A stretch of 5,906 bases of DNA from Thermoplasmata archaeon (GTDB lineage: Bacteria > Actinomycetota > Acidimicrobiia > Acidimicrobiales > Acidimicrobiaceae). Both the position numbers and the translations under genes were made by a program. The DNA is taken from NCBI GenBank assembly GCA_021836665.1, contig JAKBHQ010000386.1:1-5906 (forward strand). The letters are read 5' to 3'. Positions within the stretch are counted from its first letter, which is position 1. The number at the start of each line of letters is the position of its first letter. The notes beneath the pieces are model-generated. The model was not told the DNA's origin. It worked only from the letters and a program-made list of their open reading frames with translations, and did no database searches. Of this stretch, positions 5,432 through 5,906 are shown piece after piece.

Positions 5432-5906
5432 CTACCTGTTTTCGCTGTGTTTTTGAGAGGCCGAGACGACTATCCGAGAAATTACGATAAGCAGTACCAC
5501 GCCAAGTATAAGCAGGAATGCGGCGTCGTAGGAGAGCTGTACGGCGGCTTTTGACGGCTGGTTATAAAAGGTCCAAACGGCATAGGTGAGATATCCCAAA
5601 GGCGAATGTGTAACGGCGAGCTTCGGCAGATTTTGTGAGTATCCGGCGGTGTAAAGGAGCGGAGCCGTCTCGCCTGTAGCAATTGCTACCGCTACGATAA
5701 TTCCAGTGACAACTCCAGGCAAGGCACTTTTAAGGGTAATCCGCCTGAGGATGTACCCTTCGGAGAGTCCCAACGCTTCGCCACCTTCGCTGTAGCCCGA
5801 CGGGACTTGCCTAAGTGCTACTTCGGTGGTTTTGGAGACATAGGGCACGACCATCAGGGAAAGGGTGACCAGGCCTGCGCCAAGGGAGAATCCCCAGTGA
5901 AAGTGG
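5432..5906 (-). CDS. pstA: Phosphate ABC transporter permease PstA (C-terminal part, cut by window)
   Basis: This is the last 157 codons of PstA; the frame is open to the window edge, so the start is outside. PstA and PstC form the inner-membrane channel of the PstSCAB high-affinity phosphate importer, energised by PstB. The visible part holds a membrane segment ([15 protein letters not shown]). The permease cytoplasmic EAA loop follows ([20 protein letters not shown], with the next residues ALPG). Then come [20 protein letters not shown] with the PstA-typical GETAPL, and a final transmembrane helix (about [20 protein letters not shown]) before a short polar tail. An internal ATG at 5854 is within the first visible helix and is not the start. 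The stop is TAG at 5432-5434. pstC and pstS would be expected further right (upstream) and pstB should follow pstA, but here the methyltransferase converges immediately downstream, so pstB is not in the usual place. Confidence 0.92.
   Translation of the reverse strand, partial: HFHWGFSLGAGLVTLSLMVVPYVSKTTEVALRQVPSGYSEGGEALGLSEGYILRRITLKSALPGVVTGIIVAVAIATGETAPLLYTAGYSQNLPKLAVTHSPLGYLTYAVWTFYNQPSKAAVQLSYDAAFLLILGVVLLIVISRIVVSASQKHSENR

Overview
The window looks like a chromosomal stretch from a mid-GC actinobacterium. The signs are an MptB-type polyprenol-phosphomannose mannosyltransferase, a tRNA-Tyr gene without an encoded CCA end, several genes lacking a clear Shine-Dalgarno (possibly leaderless), and roughly 50% GC. 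An acidimicrobial lineage is a reasonable guess, but nothing here fixes the taxon.

Layout. At the left edge is the C-terminal part of a GNAT acetyltransferase of the phosphinothricin-acetyltransferase type (+ strand, cut by the window). Facing it on the minus strand is a two-gene group: a 13-TM-like GT-C mannosyltransferase (MptB family) followed by a HhH-GPD DNA-3-methyladenine glycosylase. Upstream of mptB, also on the minus strand, lies tRNA-Tyr(GUA) with a good intrinsic terminator. Only 28 bp beyond its 5' end, in the opposite direction, starts yajQ, encoding a YajQ/DUF520 nucleotide-binding protein.

The stretch between yajQ and the next intact gene (about 3381-4324) has no intact gene. 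Translated in pieces, it reads as a decayed IS607-family insertion sequence. It holds the MerR-like helix-turn-helix and the start of the serine-recombinase catalytic domain of TnpA. This is followed, after an apparent large internal deletion, by the C-terminal RuvC-II / zinc-ribbon / RuvC-III portion of TnpB, broken by one in-frame TAG and one single-base frameshift. A perfect 12-bp inverted repeat and a 10-bp direct repeat lie behind the tnpB remnant.

To the right is an intact class I SAM-dependent methyltransferase of the kind found in surface-polysaccharide clusters, with an N-terminal 'YLxxNPDV' module. Convergent to it, and cut by the right edge, is PstA, the permease of the phosphate ABC transporter.

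The genes do not form one pathway. The window is a patchwork of housekeeping genes (tRNA-Tyr, yajQ, base-excision repair, phosphate uptake) and cell-envelope genes (MptB, methyltransferase) with a transposon scar. The most interesting signal is that scar: a chimeric tnpA/tnpB relic (TnpB being the ancestor-like relative of Cas12) that ordinary annotation would record as one or two hypothetical proteins. I saw no intact undescribed system.
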